Assembly (NCBI GenBank): GCA_003542275.1
Contig: DPKY01000131.1
Coordinates: 2,767-16,094 of the forward strand
Length of the DNA: 13,328 nt
Source of the DNA: Methylococcaceae bacterium
GTDB taxonomy: Bacteria; Pseudomonadota; Gammaproteobacteria; Methylococcales; Methylomonadaceae
Reading direction: 5' to 3'
The notes under the pieces were generated by a model, which had not been told where the DNA came from, did no database searches, and worked only from the letters and a program-made list of their open reading frames with translations. Made by a program: the position numbers and the translations under genes. Shown one piece after another: positions 1 to 6,483 of the stretch (the stretch's first letter is position 1; each line of letters starts with the position of its first letter).

Positions 1-798
1 CTATTGCCCTAGAATTGCCGCAATGTCCGTTGCTTTTTCTGCAATCAATGTATTGAGCATCGCTTGACGCGCTTTGTCGCCACGTCGAACCCCCATTGCC
101 ATCTGATAATCAAATTTAATGCCTGCTTCGGAGTGCATCTCAATGACATGGTAAGCGTCTGGATTTTGCGCAATAACATGACCGGCTAAAACGCCCCAAA
201 GCATCACCATATCAATTTTTTTCGCTTTAAAATCTTGGTCAATTTGCATGGCGACGTTATGCTGCCCGTCACCGGTCATACTTTGTTCGGGAATACCTTG
301 CTCAAGTAAATCATATTTTTGCAGCCAATCGGTGCCTGGCCCACGATCGAACATAGCAATTTTGAGTTTTGTTCTCTGCGTAGGGGGAAGTTGTGCGAGT
401 TGCTGAGGCGTTTGAATACTGTCCCATCCACGTCCTTTCGCAATCAACAAGACATACGTTGAATGGTAGTAAGGTTGCGTGGTGAGCACCATATCACTCC
501 CTTCAGGCATTCCCATGACAACATCACACTTAAATTCTTTACTTTCCACCGCCGTCTCATCCACAAACGCATTGAGTGAATTGCGCAAAAAACCAATACG
601 CTGAGGCAACCAAAAATAGTCAAGCTCTTGCCCTAACGCATTCGCAAACAATGCGGCAATTTTATTTTCAAACCCGGTTTGCTCTTTATTGGAATACGGC
701 GGATTGAGGGGGTCAGCGCAGACTTTAAATTTATCTGCCTGCGCGACCAGGGTACTCACGCTCAAGACAGCGCCAAGCATAGCAGAAGCGATTTTCAT
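1..798 (-). CDS. xoxJ: XoxJ-like periplasmic binding protein of the methanol dehydrogenase system
   Basis: A 265-residue exported protein of the family 3 solute-binding fold, in the subgroup associated with quinoprotein dehydrogenases (XoxJ/MxaJ). These proteins are thought to help activate or assemble the periplasmic methanol dehydrogenase rather than to import a solute. Residues 1-21 form a signal peptide ending AQA. The family pattern is clear: KVCADPLNPPYS (25-36), GFENKIA (42-48), the WLPQR...FLRN segment (63-73) and CDVVMG (91-96). C27 and C91 are the two cysteines typical of this subgroup. I chose the ATG at 798 because AGGGA lies about 7 bases upstream and the signal peptide begins there; the earlier in-frame start at 846 falls inside the xoxF terminator hairpin. 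The stop codon is the first three bases of the window, so the gene is complete. It lies directly downstream of xoxF. The family call is firm; the exact role in this organism is inferred. Confidence 0.85.
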   Translation of the reverse strand: MKIASAMLGAVLSVSTLVAQADKFKVCADPLNPPYSNKEQTGFENKIAALFANALGQELDYFWLPQRIGFLRNSLNAFVDETAVESKEFKCDVVMGMPEGSDMVLTTQPYYHSTYVLLIAKGRGWDSIQTPQQLAQLPPTQRTKLKIAMFDRGPGTDWLQKYDLLEQGIPEQSMTGDGQHNVAMQIDQDFKAKKIDMVMLWGVLAGHVIAQNPDAYHVIEMHSEAGIKFDYQMAMGVRRGDKARQAMLNTLIAEKATDIAAILGQ

Positions 799-820
799 GA
801 AAAGATCCCTAAAATAAATG

Positions 821-856
821 AAATAAAAAAGCCCTAACCAACGCATTGGCTAGGGC
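821..856 (-). terminator. Intrinsic terminator between xoxF and xoxJ
   Basis: Read on the minus strand, this is an 11-base-pair stem with one G-U pair (arms 846-856 and 831-841), a 4-base loop and then six T residues (830-825). It is a textbook rho-independent terminator for xoxF. It sits in front of the xoxJ start, so xoxJ is made by readthrough or from an undetected promoter. A second, smaller hairpin (870-893, arms TTCGCT/AGCGAA with a bulge) lies between it and the xoxF stop codon and lacks a T-run. Confidence 0.85.
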
Positions 857-895
857 TTTTGAACCGATTAAAATTCGCTAACAGCGAAATTTTGA

Positions 896-2749
896 TTAGT
901 TAGGTAATGCAAAAACAGTTAAGGTACCACCTAATTTGGTGAATGAACTTAAACTTCTGTATGCACCTACAGCACCTAAACCTTCAGAGTTGGTGCTTGC
1001 TTCACCGTTATCAAGGCCAGCGGCAATACCAATACCTGCCCAGCCACCAATACCTGAGAGCACACCAACGTATTGTTTACCGTTGTATTCCCATGTGTTG
1101 ACGTTACCGATAATGCCTGATGGGGTTTTGAATTTGTACAATTCTTTACCTGTTTTCGCATCAACCGCTTTCAAGTAACCTTCCAGTGTACCGTAGAATA
1201 CCACGCCACCTGCTGTTGCCACTGAACCCGACCAGACAGAGAATTGCTCTTTGTTAGACCAAGCAATTTTACCGGTTTTCGCGTCATAGGCGGTGAATTG
1301 ACCAAGGTTTGTTGAACCGTCTGGTTGACCTGTTAAGACGTCAGCGCCTGCAGGTTCCATGGTAAGTGTCGCACCAACATAAGGCTGGCCTGCAGTATAA
1401 GCCACTTCAAATGGTTCATAGTCCATGCACAAGTGGTTGCCTGAGATGTAGAACAAGCCAGTTTGTGGAGAGTAAGAAACAGGTTGTTGGTTTTTAGAAC
1501 CTAACGCAGCTGGGCAAACGCCTTTTGTATTGACGTCTTCACCGTTTTGCTCTGTTGAGTATTTAGACACCACTTGTGGACGACCTGATTTCATGTCAAC
1601 GTGCGTTGCCCAGTTAACAGATTTGTCGAATTTTTCAGCAACCAACAATTCACCTGTTTCACGGTCTAACGTATAGCCAAAGCCGTTACGGTCAAAGTGA
1701 ACGATGGTTTTGTGCATTTTGCCTTTGACTTCTTGGTCAACCAAAACGGTTTCGTTGATACCGTCAAAGTCCCATTCGTCGTGTGGCGTCATTTGGTAAA
1801 CCCATTTCACTTCCCCCGTGTCCGCATCACGCGCCCACAAAGACATCGACCATTTGTTGTCGCCTGGACGTTGTACTGGGTTCCATGTTGAGGGGTTGCC
1901 TGAACCGTAGTACACCAAGTTCAATTTTGGATCATAAGAGTACCAGCCCCATGTGGTACCGCCACCAATTTTCCATTGGTCGCCTTTCCATGTGCTTGTA
2001 CTCGAATTTTCACCAACAACTTGAACGCTACCGTCTTTCCAAGAAGTTGTTTTTTTCGCGTTGATTAAAGTATCTTTATCTGGGCCCATGCTGTAGCCTT
2101 TCCAAGCTAACTTGCCGGTGTTGATGTCATAAGCGGCCAAGAAACCACGCACACCAAACTCACCACCTGAAATACCCGTTAACACTTTATCTTTTACAAC
2201 CAAAGGTGCTTGCGTGTTGGTCATACCCAATTTTGGATCACCGTTTTGAACGCTCCACACTCTTTTACCGGTTTTGGCGTCTAGCGCTGTTAACACGGTA
2301 TCAGATTGTTGTAAGAAAATTTTGCCATCGCCATACGCCAAGCCACGGTTTACCGTGTCGCAGCACATCACAGGAATCGTCACGTCCGCGTCTTGCGTTG
2401 GCGTGAATTCCCAGATGACAGATTGGGTGTTTTGATCGATAGCATAAACTGTGTTGGGGAATGGCGTGTGAATGTAGAGCACACCATTAACCACTAAAGG
2501 CCCGCCTTCATGACCGCGTAAAACGCCTGTTGAAAAAGACCAAGCGGGTTGCAAATTTTTAACGTTATCCGTTGTGATTTGGTTTAGTTTACTAAAACGT
2601 GTACCAGCATAATCACCACCCCATGTTGCCCAGTTCGCAGGGTTTTGAGTGAGTTTTTCAAGGTCAGCATTCGCCGACGCAACCGCAGGGGCCGCTAACG
2701 CCGCAGCGATGCTCGATGAAAGTAAAAAGCTTTTTAAAAATTTCTTCAT
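896..2749 (-). CDS. xoxF: XoxF-type lanthanide-dependent methanol dehydrogenase (PQQ)
   Basis: A 617-residue periplasmic PQQ-dependent dehydrogenase that oxidises methanol to formaldehyde (some XoxF go on to formate) and passes electrons to a cytochrome c. Residues 1-26 are a signal peptide ending VASA. The eight-bladed propeller carries all diagnostic motifs. The vicinal cysteine pair C129-C130 forms the ring disulfide, and E197 (GGEFGVRG) and N285 (GNPSTWNP) are metal ligands. In HDEWDFDG, D327 is the catalytic base and D329 is the additional aspartate that marks lanthanide-binding XoxF and is absent in calcium-dependent MxaF. R354 (FDRNGF) and the disulfide candidates C412/C441 are also present. 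The C-terminus is typical of XoxF. AGGAGA lies 5 bases before the ATG. No mxaI-like small subunit gene is nearby, as expected for XoxF. The subclade (XoxF5 or another) cannot be settled by eye. Confidence 0.97.
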   Translation of the reverse strand: MKKFLKSFLLSSSIAAALAAPAVASANADLEKLTQNPANWATWGGDYAGTRFSKLNQITTDNVKNLQPAWSFSTGVLRGHEGGPLVVNGVLYIHTPFPNTVYAIDQNTQSVIWEFTPTQDADVTIPVMCCDTVNRGLAYGDGKIFLQQSDTVLTALDAKTGKRVWSVQNGDPKLGMTNTQAPLVVKDKVLTGISGGEFGVRGFLAAYDINTGKLAWKGYSMGPDKDTLINAKKTTSWKDGSVQVVGENSSTSTWKGDQWKIGGGTTWGWYSYDPKLNLVYYGSGNPSTWNPVQRPGDNKWSMSLWARDADTGEVKWVYQMTPHDEWDFDGINETVLVDQEVKGKMHKTIVHFDRNGFGYTLDRETGELLVAEKFDKSVNWATHVDMKSGRPQVVSKYSTEQNGEDVNTKGVCPAALGSKNQQPVSYSPQTGLFYISGNHLCMDYEPFEVAYTAGQPYVGATLTMEPAGADVLTGQPDGSTNLGQFTAYDAKTGKIAWSNKEQFSVWSGSVATAGGVVFYGTLEGYLKAVDAKTGKELYKFKTPSGIIGNVNTWEYNGKQYVGVLSGIGGWAGIGIAAGLDNGEASTNSEGLGAVGAYRSLSSFTKLGGTLTVFALPN

Positions 2750-2765
2750 TAGGTTCTCCTGGATA

Positions 2766-2783
2766 TTCTGTTACATGACAGAA
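2766..2783. repeat. Inverted repeat just upstream of the xoxF ribosome binding site
   Basis: The half-sites TTCTGT and ACAGAA are perfect reverse complements separated by 6 bases, ending about 5 bases before the xoxF AGGAGA site. In the xoxF leader RNA it could form a short hairpin; in DNA it could be an operator. No function can be assigned. Confidence 0.5.
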
Positions 2784-2799
2784 CAGTAATTATATTTAC

Positions 2800-2813
2800 A
2801 ACTAACGTTAGTT
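2800..2813. promoter_or_regulatory. 14-base perfect palindrome upstream of xoxF, candidate operator
   Basis: AACTAACGTTAGTT is its own reverse complement. It lies about 50 bases upstream of the xoxF start codon, within the leader implied by the proposed promoter. A spacerless 14-base palindrome in a control region suggests a dimeric regulator site, but no regulator gene is present in this window and no known consensus is recognised. Confidence 0.45.
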
Positions 2814-2866
2814 CTAAGAGCGCTTTAATCAAAATTGTCATCATAGAGAGCGACTCTGGAGATGTA

Positions 2867-2894
2867 AATTTAACGATTTTAACTAAAATGTCAA
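2867..2894 (-). promoter_or_regulatory. Candidate sigma-70 promoter for xoxF
   Basis: On the minus strand a perfect TTGACA (2894-2889) is followed after 16 bases by TAAATT (2872-2867), a 4 of 6 match to TATAAT. Transcription would start near 2860 and give a leader of about 110 bases containing the two repeats at 2766-2813. This is proposed from consensus only; the AT-rich context makes chance matches likely. Confidence 0.35.
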
Positions 2895-3078
2895 CTTTAA
2901 AAAAATCGGTTGATGAATTTCCTTCCGAATTGATAGGCAAAAAAAATCGGCTCATGCCCCTGTGCCCTCGCTTCACAAGAATAAGTGATAAGTCGTGTAT
3001 GTCATCCACACTGCACCATTCAAAATACACAAATCATCAAGTAAAATATTTTTTTTATGGAATTCATAAGGATTCTGA

Positions 3079-3093
3079 AGTATTATAAATACT
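3079..3093. repeat. Short palindrome upstream of the 43-residue protein gene
   Basis: AGTATT and AATACT flank a central ATA. The minus strand reads TATAAT within it, and the plus strand reads TATTAT, so it could overlap a -10 element on either strand. It lies 5 bases before a stronger inverted repeat. AT-rich palindromes of this size can arise by chance. Confidence 0.35.
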
Positions 3094-3097
3094 CAAT

Positions 3098-3119
3098 TTG
3101 TGCTAACTATTTAGCACAA
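3098..3119. promoter_or_regulatory. Perfect 9-base inverted repeat upstream of the 43-residue protein gene
   Basis: The half-sites TTGTGCTAA and TTAGCACAA are perfect reverse complements with a 4-base spacer (CTAT). It ends 30 bases before the ATG at 3150. It is followed by CTTTAAAAAAC rather than a T-run, so a terminator is unlikely. It may be a regulator binding site or a stabilising hairpin at the 5' end of a small, abundant mRNA. Confidence 0.55.
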
Positions 3120-3149
3120 CTTTAAAAAACTATAAACAGGAGAGTGCTC

Positions 3150-3281
3150 ATGGGCGCAATTTTAGACGTTACCGAAATGTTAAAAACACCCGCTGGTGCA
3201 ACAATTGGTCTTGCCGTTGTTGTGGTAGGTTACTTCTTTGTGAAGTGGGTTTTCGCAGCACATCCAGACGATCACGAGTAA
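3150..3281 (+). CDS. Unrecognised 43-residue single-span membrane protein
   Basis: I do not recognise this protein. It begins MGAILDVTEMLKTPAGA, has one hydrophobic span (about residues 15-36: ATIGLAVVVVGYFF, then VKWVFAA) and ends in a short acidic, histidine-containing tail (HPDDHE). There is no cleavable signal peptide or cysteine. It is real on several grounds: AGGAGAG lies 5 bases before the ATG, the composition is typical of an inner-membrane miniprotein, a perfect inverted repeat lies just upstream, and a strong intrinsic terminator follows 36 bases after the stop. It is therefore its own transcription unit, divergent from xoxF. Size and layout recall accessory subunits of respiratory complexes, and the tail could face the periplasm or cytoplasm, but that is only analogy. 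A link to methanol oxidation is inferred from position. Confidence 0.8.
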   Translation: MGAILDVTEMLKTPAGATIGLAVVVVGYFFVKWVFAAHPDDHE

Positions 3282-3317
3282 TTAAGCGACAGTTTTTGTC
3301 CTTAATTATTTTCAAAA

Positions 3318-3350
3318 GGTCGCAACAAGAGATTGTTGTGGCCTTTTTTT
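3318..3350 (+). terminator. Intrinsic terminator after the 43-residue protein gene
   Basis: An 11-base-pair stem (3318-3328 with 3333-3343, two G-U pairs) with loop GAGA is followed by seven T residues at 3344-3350. It should end the small transcript efficiently, so the downstream HTTM gene needs its own promoter or readthrough. Confidence 0.9.
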
Positions 3351-3361
3351 ATTCCTAAAAT
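3333..3361 (+). promoter_or_regulatory. Weak candidate promoter for the HTTM-DCC gene
   Basis: TTGTTG (3333-3338) and TAAAAT (3356-3361) are separated by 17 bases. The -35 box would overlap the second arm of the preceding terminator, and the start site would lie about 20 bases before the ATG at 3390. The -10 match is good (5 of 6); the -35 match is poor. Confidence 0.25.
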
Positions 3362-3389
3362 TTACCGTTAAACGCGCACGCTATTTGCA

Positions 3390-5285
3390 ATGATCACACG
3401 CCTCTCTAATAAACTGTACGCATTACTAAACAAACAAGTTCCCGCTACCGCACTGGGTCTGTTTCGTTTCAGCTACGGCCTCATTACGCTACAAGAAATT
3501 TTTTTTCTTCTTCACTTCAATCACCTAATCTTTGATCCCATTCCCTACCTAGATGTTGAATTTCCCATGATTCCCGCTTTTTTGGGGATATGGGCGCTCA
3601 TTGCAAGCTGCGTCACGCTAGGTTACAACTACCAACGTGCGGTCACTTGGAATTATTTGCTGTGGATTGTTTTTGTGAATTTCACGCCGATGCAACGTGA
3701 TTTTGATGGCGGATTTGATACCTTTATGATTGGTGCGGGCTTTTTCTTGCTTTTTATGCCAGCCGATAAAACCTTCTCACTTGACAGTCTGCGCCACAAA
3801 CTCAACGCGCCTTTTGTCGAAGGCGGCTATCCAAAACCCACGGTATCCGTGCTGGCGTACTATCTGCCACTGATCATTTGTTTGGGCTTTCTCTATTTTG
3901 ACTCCGCCATTCATAAATTATTTGCCGAGCATTGGCGCAATGGTCTTGGAACATGGCTACCTGCCACGCAACCCTACTACGTTTCCGCCATAGATATGTC
4001 GCCACTCCTCAATCAAAAATGGCTACAAAATCTGCTTGGCTACACCATTTTGGTGTTTCAATTTACGTTTGTTTTTTTCTTTTGGCATCGCCATTTGCGT
4101 GTCATCTATTTACTGATTGGCATGGGATTACATCTGGGGATTACCTTATCGTTTAATATCTACCCGTTTGGCCTGGGTATGCTGTGCTTTTATTGGCTTA
4201 TGGTGCCATTTTCGTGGTGGCGGGCGGTGCGCACACTGTTTGTGGCCAAACACCCCACATTAACCGTTTTTTTTGACCAACGCTGCCCGCTATGCAATCG
4301 CACCGCCATTGTTTTACACCATCTTGATATTCTCGCGCGTATCGACTTCAAAAATGCCCAGCAACACGCCGCCAACACGCCCGCGCTTGCCACCATCGAT
4401 AGCGCCAGCTTACTCAAAGACCTCTATGCCGTTGACCAGAGCGGGCAAGTCTTTTGTGGCGTCGATACCTATATCCAAATTCTCAAGCACATGGGCTACC
4501 TCCGCTTGGCGGGACTTTTTCTTTCTTTGCCGCTCATCAAAACCATCGCCATTAACCGTTATCGTGCTATTGCAGATAATCGCCAGCGTCTTAGCTGTGA
4601 TGCAAGCTGTTTGCCTTACCGTAAGTCCAGTATACCCAGCACATGGTACAGCCAATACTTTGAGCAAAATGCCCAGCAGAAACCTAAAGCCATCACACGT
4701 AAACTCACTAAAATACTGATTGTCATTTTTCTACTTCAACTCAACAGCACGATTCACTACGGTTTAATTTATCGCTTCAAATTGCATAACCCCACCTTAG
4801 CCCCCCTCACGCAGGCCAGCAATATGCTTATTCTATGGTCGCAAACCTTTATTGGCATTGTGCCCCACGCGCTGTATTTGCATGATCATTTTCAAGGCTA
4901 CAGCCGCATTCTAGCGCTCACCTACACTGACGCACAGGGCCAAGAGCAATGGCTACCTTTTGTGAATCAAGAGGGACGCATGATTGCGCCTAACTGGGGA
5001 CGGGTACATTCAATGTGGGCAAACATTGCCGTCACACCGCATATTGACAATTTAAGGTTGCAAAAATTTATCATGAAAGTCACGGCATTTTATGGTCATC
5101 AACTCGGACTCGATTTAACAAAAACACCCTTTCATATTCAAATGAAAAAAATTAGTGCGCCCGCCCACTGGGTTTACGAGCAACGCAAGCAAAACATGGC
5201 AGGAGAATGGACGATTATTGGTGAGGCGCGTTGGCAAACTAAGCAAATTCAAATTCACTTGCCTGATAACATCAATCAACTTTAA
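3390..5285 (+). CDS. HTTM-domain membrane protein fused to a DCC-type thiol oxidoreductase domain
   Basis: A 631-residue integral membrane protein with three parts. Residues about 10-275 form a multi-span HTTM domain, related to vitamin K-dependent gamma-carboxylase, with the conserved stretch TPMQRDFDGGFD (99-110) and about six to seven hydrophobic helices. Residues 290-410 match the DCC (DUF393) thiol-disulfide oxidoreductase family: LTVFFDQRCPLC, with the CPLC pair at C299/C302, plus a second pair at C403/C407. Residues 435-631 add another hydrophobic segment (441-459) and a soluble tail that I do not recognise. HTTM and DCC domains are both widespread and poorly characterised; the substrate is unknown. 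No clear ribosome binding site precedes the ATG at 3390, and the next in-frame methionine is residue 60, inside the domain, so this start is the best available. The position next to xoxF hints at redox maturation of an envelope protein, which is speculation. Confidence 0.8.
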   Translation: MITRLSNKLYALLNKQVPATALGLFRFSYGLITLQEIFFLLHFNHLIFDPIPYLDVEFPMIPAFLGIWALIASCVTLGYNYQRAVTWNYLLWIVFVNFTPMQRDFDGGFDTFMIGAGFFLLFMPADKTFSLDSLRHKLNAPFVEGGYPKPTVSVLAYYLPLIICLGFLYFDSAIHKLFAEHWRNGLGTWLPATQPYYVSAIDMSPLLNQKWLQNLLGYTILVFQFTFVFFFWHRHLRVIYLLIGMGLHLGITLSFNIYPFGLGMLCFYWLMVPFSWWRAVRTLFVAKHPTLTVFFDQRCPLCNRTAIVLHHLDILARIDFKNAQQHAANTPALATIDSASLLKDLYAVDQSGQVFCGVDTYIQILKHMGYLRLAGLFLSLPLIKTIAINRYRAIADNRQRLSCDASCLPYRKSSIPSTWYSQYFEQNAQQKPKAITRKLTKILIVIFLLQLNSTIHYGLIYRFKLHNPTLAPLTQASNMLILWSQTFIGIVPHALYLHDHFQGYSRILALTYTDAQGQEQWLPFVNQEGRMIAPNWGRVHSMWANIAVTPHIDNLRLQKFIMKVTAFYGHQLGLDLTKTPFHIQMKKISAPAHWVYEQRKQNMAGEWTIIGEARWQTKQIQIHLPDNINQL

Positions 5286-5315
5286 TTAAATCTACAATAA
5301 TTAGGCTTTTTATTA

Positions 5316-5345
5316 TTGCATTCAAACAAGAGTTCATGATATAAA
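5316..5345 (+). promoter_or_regulatory. Candidate sigma-70 promoter for the 37-residue lipoprotein
   Basis: TTGCAT (5316-5321) and TATAAA (5340-5345) are separated by 18 bases. A start near 5352 would leave a leader of about 55 bases containing GGAGG at 5392-5396. The gene has a terminator before and after, so an independent promoter is expected. Confidence 0.45.
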
Positions 5346-5405
5346 TTGCCCGTGCTTAGAAATTTGCGCAACAATAATTAAAAAACAACTTGGAGGATTT
5401 CAAAA

Positions 5406-5519
5406 ATGAAAAAAGTAATTTCTGTATTAGCTTTAGCGTTAATGATTGTTGGTTTGACAGGTTGCATCGATGGTCAAGACGACAGCAAACAAAAAGTGTC
5501 TAGCTCTATTCAACTTTAA
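5406..5519 (+). CDS. Small unrecognised lipoprotein, 37 residues
   Basis: This encodes a typical lipoprotein precursor: MKK, a hydrophobic core (VISVLALALMIVG), then the lipobox LTGC with the lipidated cysteine at residue 20. The mature peptide is only 18 residues, CIDGQDDSKQKVSSSIQL, and is polar. The D at +3, not +2, does not match the classic inner-membrane retention signal, so outer-membrane delivery is plausible. GGAGG lies 9 bases before the ATG, a promoter-like pair lies upstream and a strong terminator follows. The mature part resembles no family I know; it is not an entericidin by sequence. It could be a true tiny lipoprotein, or the remnant of a longer one, though no downstream homology suggests decay. 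Confidence 0.75.
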   Translation: MKKVISVLALALMIVGLTGCIDGQDDSKQKVSSSIQL

Positions 5520-5571
5520 TTTTTGTTGAAAAAGTTAAGCAGTTTTTATTAACTGTTTAGAGCTTTCAGAA

Positions 5572-5597
5572 AACCCAGCACTTGTGCTGGGTTTTTT
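5572..5597 (+). terminator. Intrinsic terminator between convergent genes
   Basis: AACCCAGCA and TGCTGGGTT form a perfect 9-base-pair stem around the loop CTTG (5572-5593), followed by T residues to 5597. It ends the small lipoprotein transcript. The rhomboid gene converges from the other side, and the A-rich left flank (GAAAA) gives a shorter T-run on the minus strand, so it may work in both directions. Confidence 0.85.
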
Positions 5598-5655
5598 GCG
5601 TTTAGGCCGCTAAAAAAAAATAGCTAGGCCTCATGTTGTTTTGGGCACTTAATCT

Positions 5656-6354
5656 TTAATGCGCCGCTTGGAGAGGCCGCTGCTCTGGGCGAAGAAAGAA
5701 ACGATGAAGCAAGCAACCGGCAATAAAGCCGCCCAAATGTGCCCACCACGCCACACTCACACTCACCCCCGTAAATAAAAGCGCTTCGGTGGCATTATGT
5801 AGCTGGAGGATCACCCACAGCCCCAAAAAAGCAATGGCTGGAATAGGCAATAAAATCAGATAAATAAACGGAATCCAAACAATCACGCGCTCAAGGGGAT
5901 ATAAACAAAAATAAGCCGCCAACACCCCCGCAATCGCCCCTGATGCACCAATAACAGGAATAGCAAGCAATGGCTCAAAATACCATTGCAGTAATGTCGC
6001 TAAAGCGCCACACAGAAGATAAAACGCCAAAAAACGCCAACGCCCCATTCTATCTTCAATGTTATCGCCAAAAATCCATAAAAACCACAGATTAAAAAGC
6101 AAATGTGACCAATCGTTATGCAAAAATAAATTGCTGATAAACGAAAAACCATAATCAGTTGGTAAACCAAAATCCTGCGCCCAACTCGGATCAGAGTAAC
6201 GAACGGGCACCATACCAAATAAATTGACCAGCTTATACCCTAGTGCATCGGGCAGAAATTGCATGGAAACAAAAATAAGCGTACACATGGCCATAATGAG
6301 CCATGTCATCACAGGACGTGTATAACAAGGTGCTGTATCTCGAATAGGAATCAT
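5656..6354 (-). CDS. Rhomboid-family intramembrane serine protease
   Basis: A 232-residue polytopic inner-membrane protein of the rhomboid family, which cleaves transmembrane segments of other membrane proteins. The catalytic serine is S138 in GASG (136-139) on one helix, and the partner histidine is H206 in WAHLGGFIAG on a later helix. The HNDWSHLLFN segment (79-88) followed by FGDNIEDRMG (95-104) is the conserved loop-and-helix region of bacterial rhomboids. Both catalytic residues are present, so it is probably active. I placed the start at 6354 (MIPIRDT) because GAGAGGA lies just upstream and bacterial homologues begin near here; an in-frame upstream start at 6465 would add 37 unrelated residues. 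It is the last gene of the minus-strand run, 129 bases after ilvE. The substrate cannot be predicted. Confidence 0.92.
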   Translation of the reverse strand: MIPIRDTAPCYTRPVMTWLIMAMCTLIFVSMQFLPDALGYKLVNLFGMVPVRYSDPSWAQDFGLPTDYGFSFISNLFLHNDWSHLLFNLWFLWIFGDNIEDRMGRWRFLAFYLLCGALATLLQWYFEPLLAIPVIGASGAIAGVLAAYFCLYPLERVIVWIPFIYLILLPIPAIAFLGLWVILQLHNATEALLFTGVSVSVAWWAHLGGFIAGCLLHRFFLRPEQRPLQAAH

Positions 6355-6483
6355 TGCTTTTCCTCTCAAATTAAGATGTAAAAGGGAAACAACGCCATTC
6401 CCCTTTATAGCGTTGGTATCACACGGAGATAGAATGTGAGAGTGGGCAACATCCCTTGCCCTCATGCGTTTCCAAAAAAAGGT

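Larger units (their letters stand above)
2750..3149. promoter_or_regulatory. Divergent control region between xoxF and the 43-residue protein gene
   Basis: This is 400 bases with no convincing gene, lying between the divergent starts of xoxF and a small membrane protein gene. It is AT-rich and holds four inverted repeats: 2766-2783, 2800-2813, 3079-3093 and 3098-3119. A sigma-70-like promoter for xoxF is proposed at 2867-2894. The repeats cluster near the two start codons and the middle (about 2900-3070) shows nothing I can interpret. Two open frames cross the region (2749-3030 minus and 2888-3088 plus), but both lack ribosome binding sites and recognisable sequence. Confidence 0.7.

Noticed and set aside
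798..846. A longer start for xoxJ, adding 16 residues.
   Set aside because: The extension lies in the xoxF terminator hairpin and T-run, and would spoil the signal peptide that begins cleanly at 798.
2749..3030. A 93-codon open frame on the minus strand upstream of xoxF.
   Set aside because: It runs into the xoxF ribosome binding site and across the palindromes, has no ribosome binding site and shows no recognisable protein features; the region reads as control DNA.
2888..3088. A 66-codon open frame on the plus strand in the xoxF control region.
   Set aside because: No ribosome binding site precedes it, it overlaps the proposed xoxF -35 box and ends inside a palindrome; the residue content looks random.
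4190..4719. Open frames in other frames within the HTTM-DCC gene (plus and minus strands).
   Set aside because: The host frame has clear domains, including CPLC, across this stretch; the alternatives lack ribosome binding sites and recognisable features.
5600..5634. A repeat-like stretch (TAGGCCGCTA, nine A residues, TAGCTAGGCC) near the rhomboid gene end.
   Set aside because: Pairing is imperfect and the main terminator for these convergent genes is already at 5572-5597; I see no separate function.
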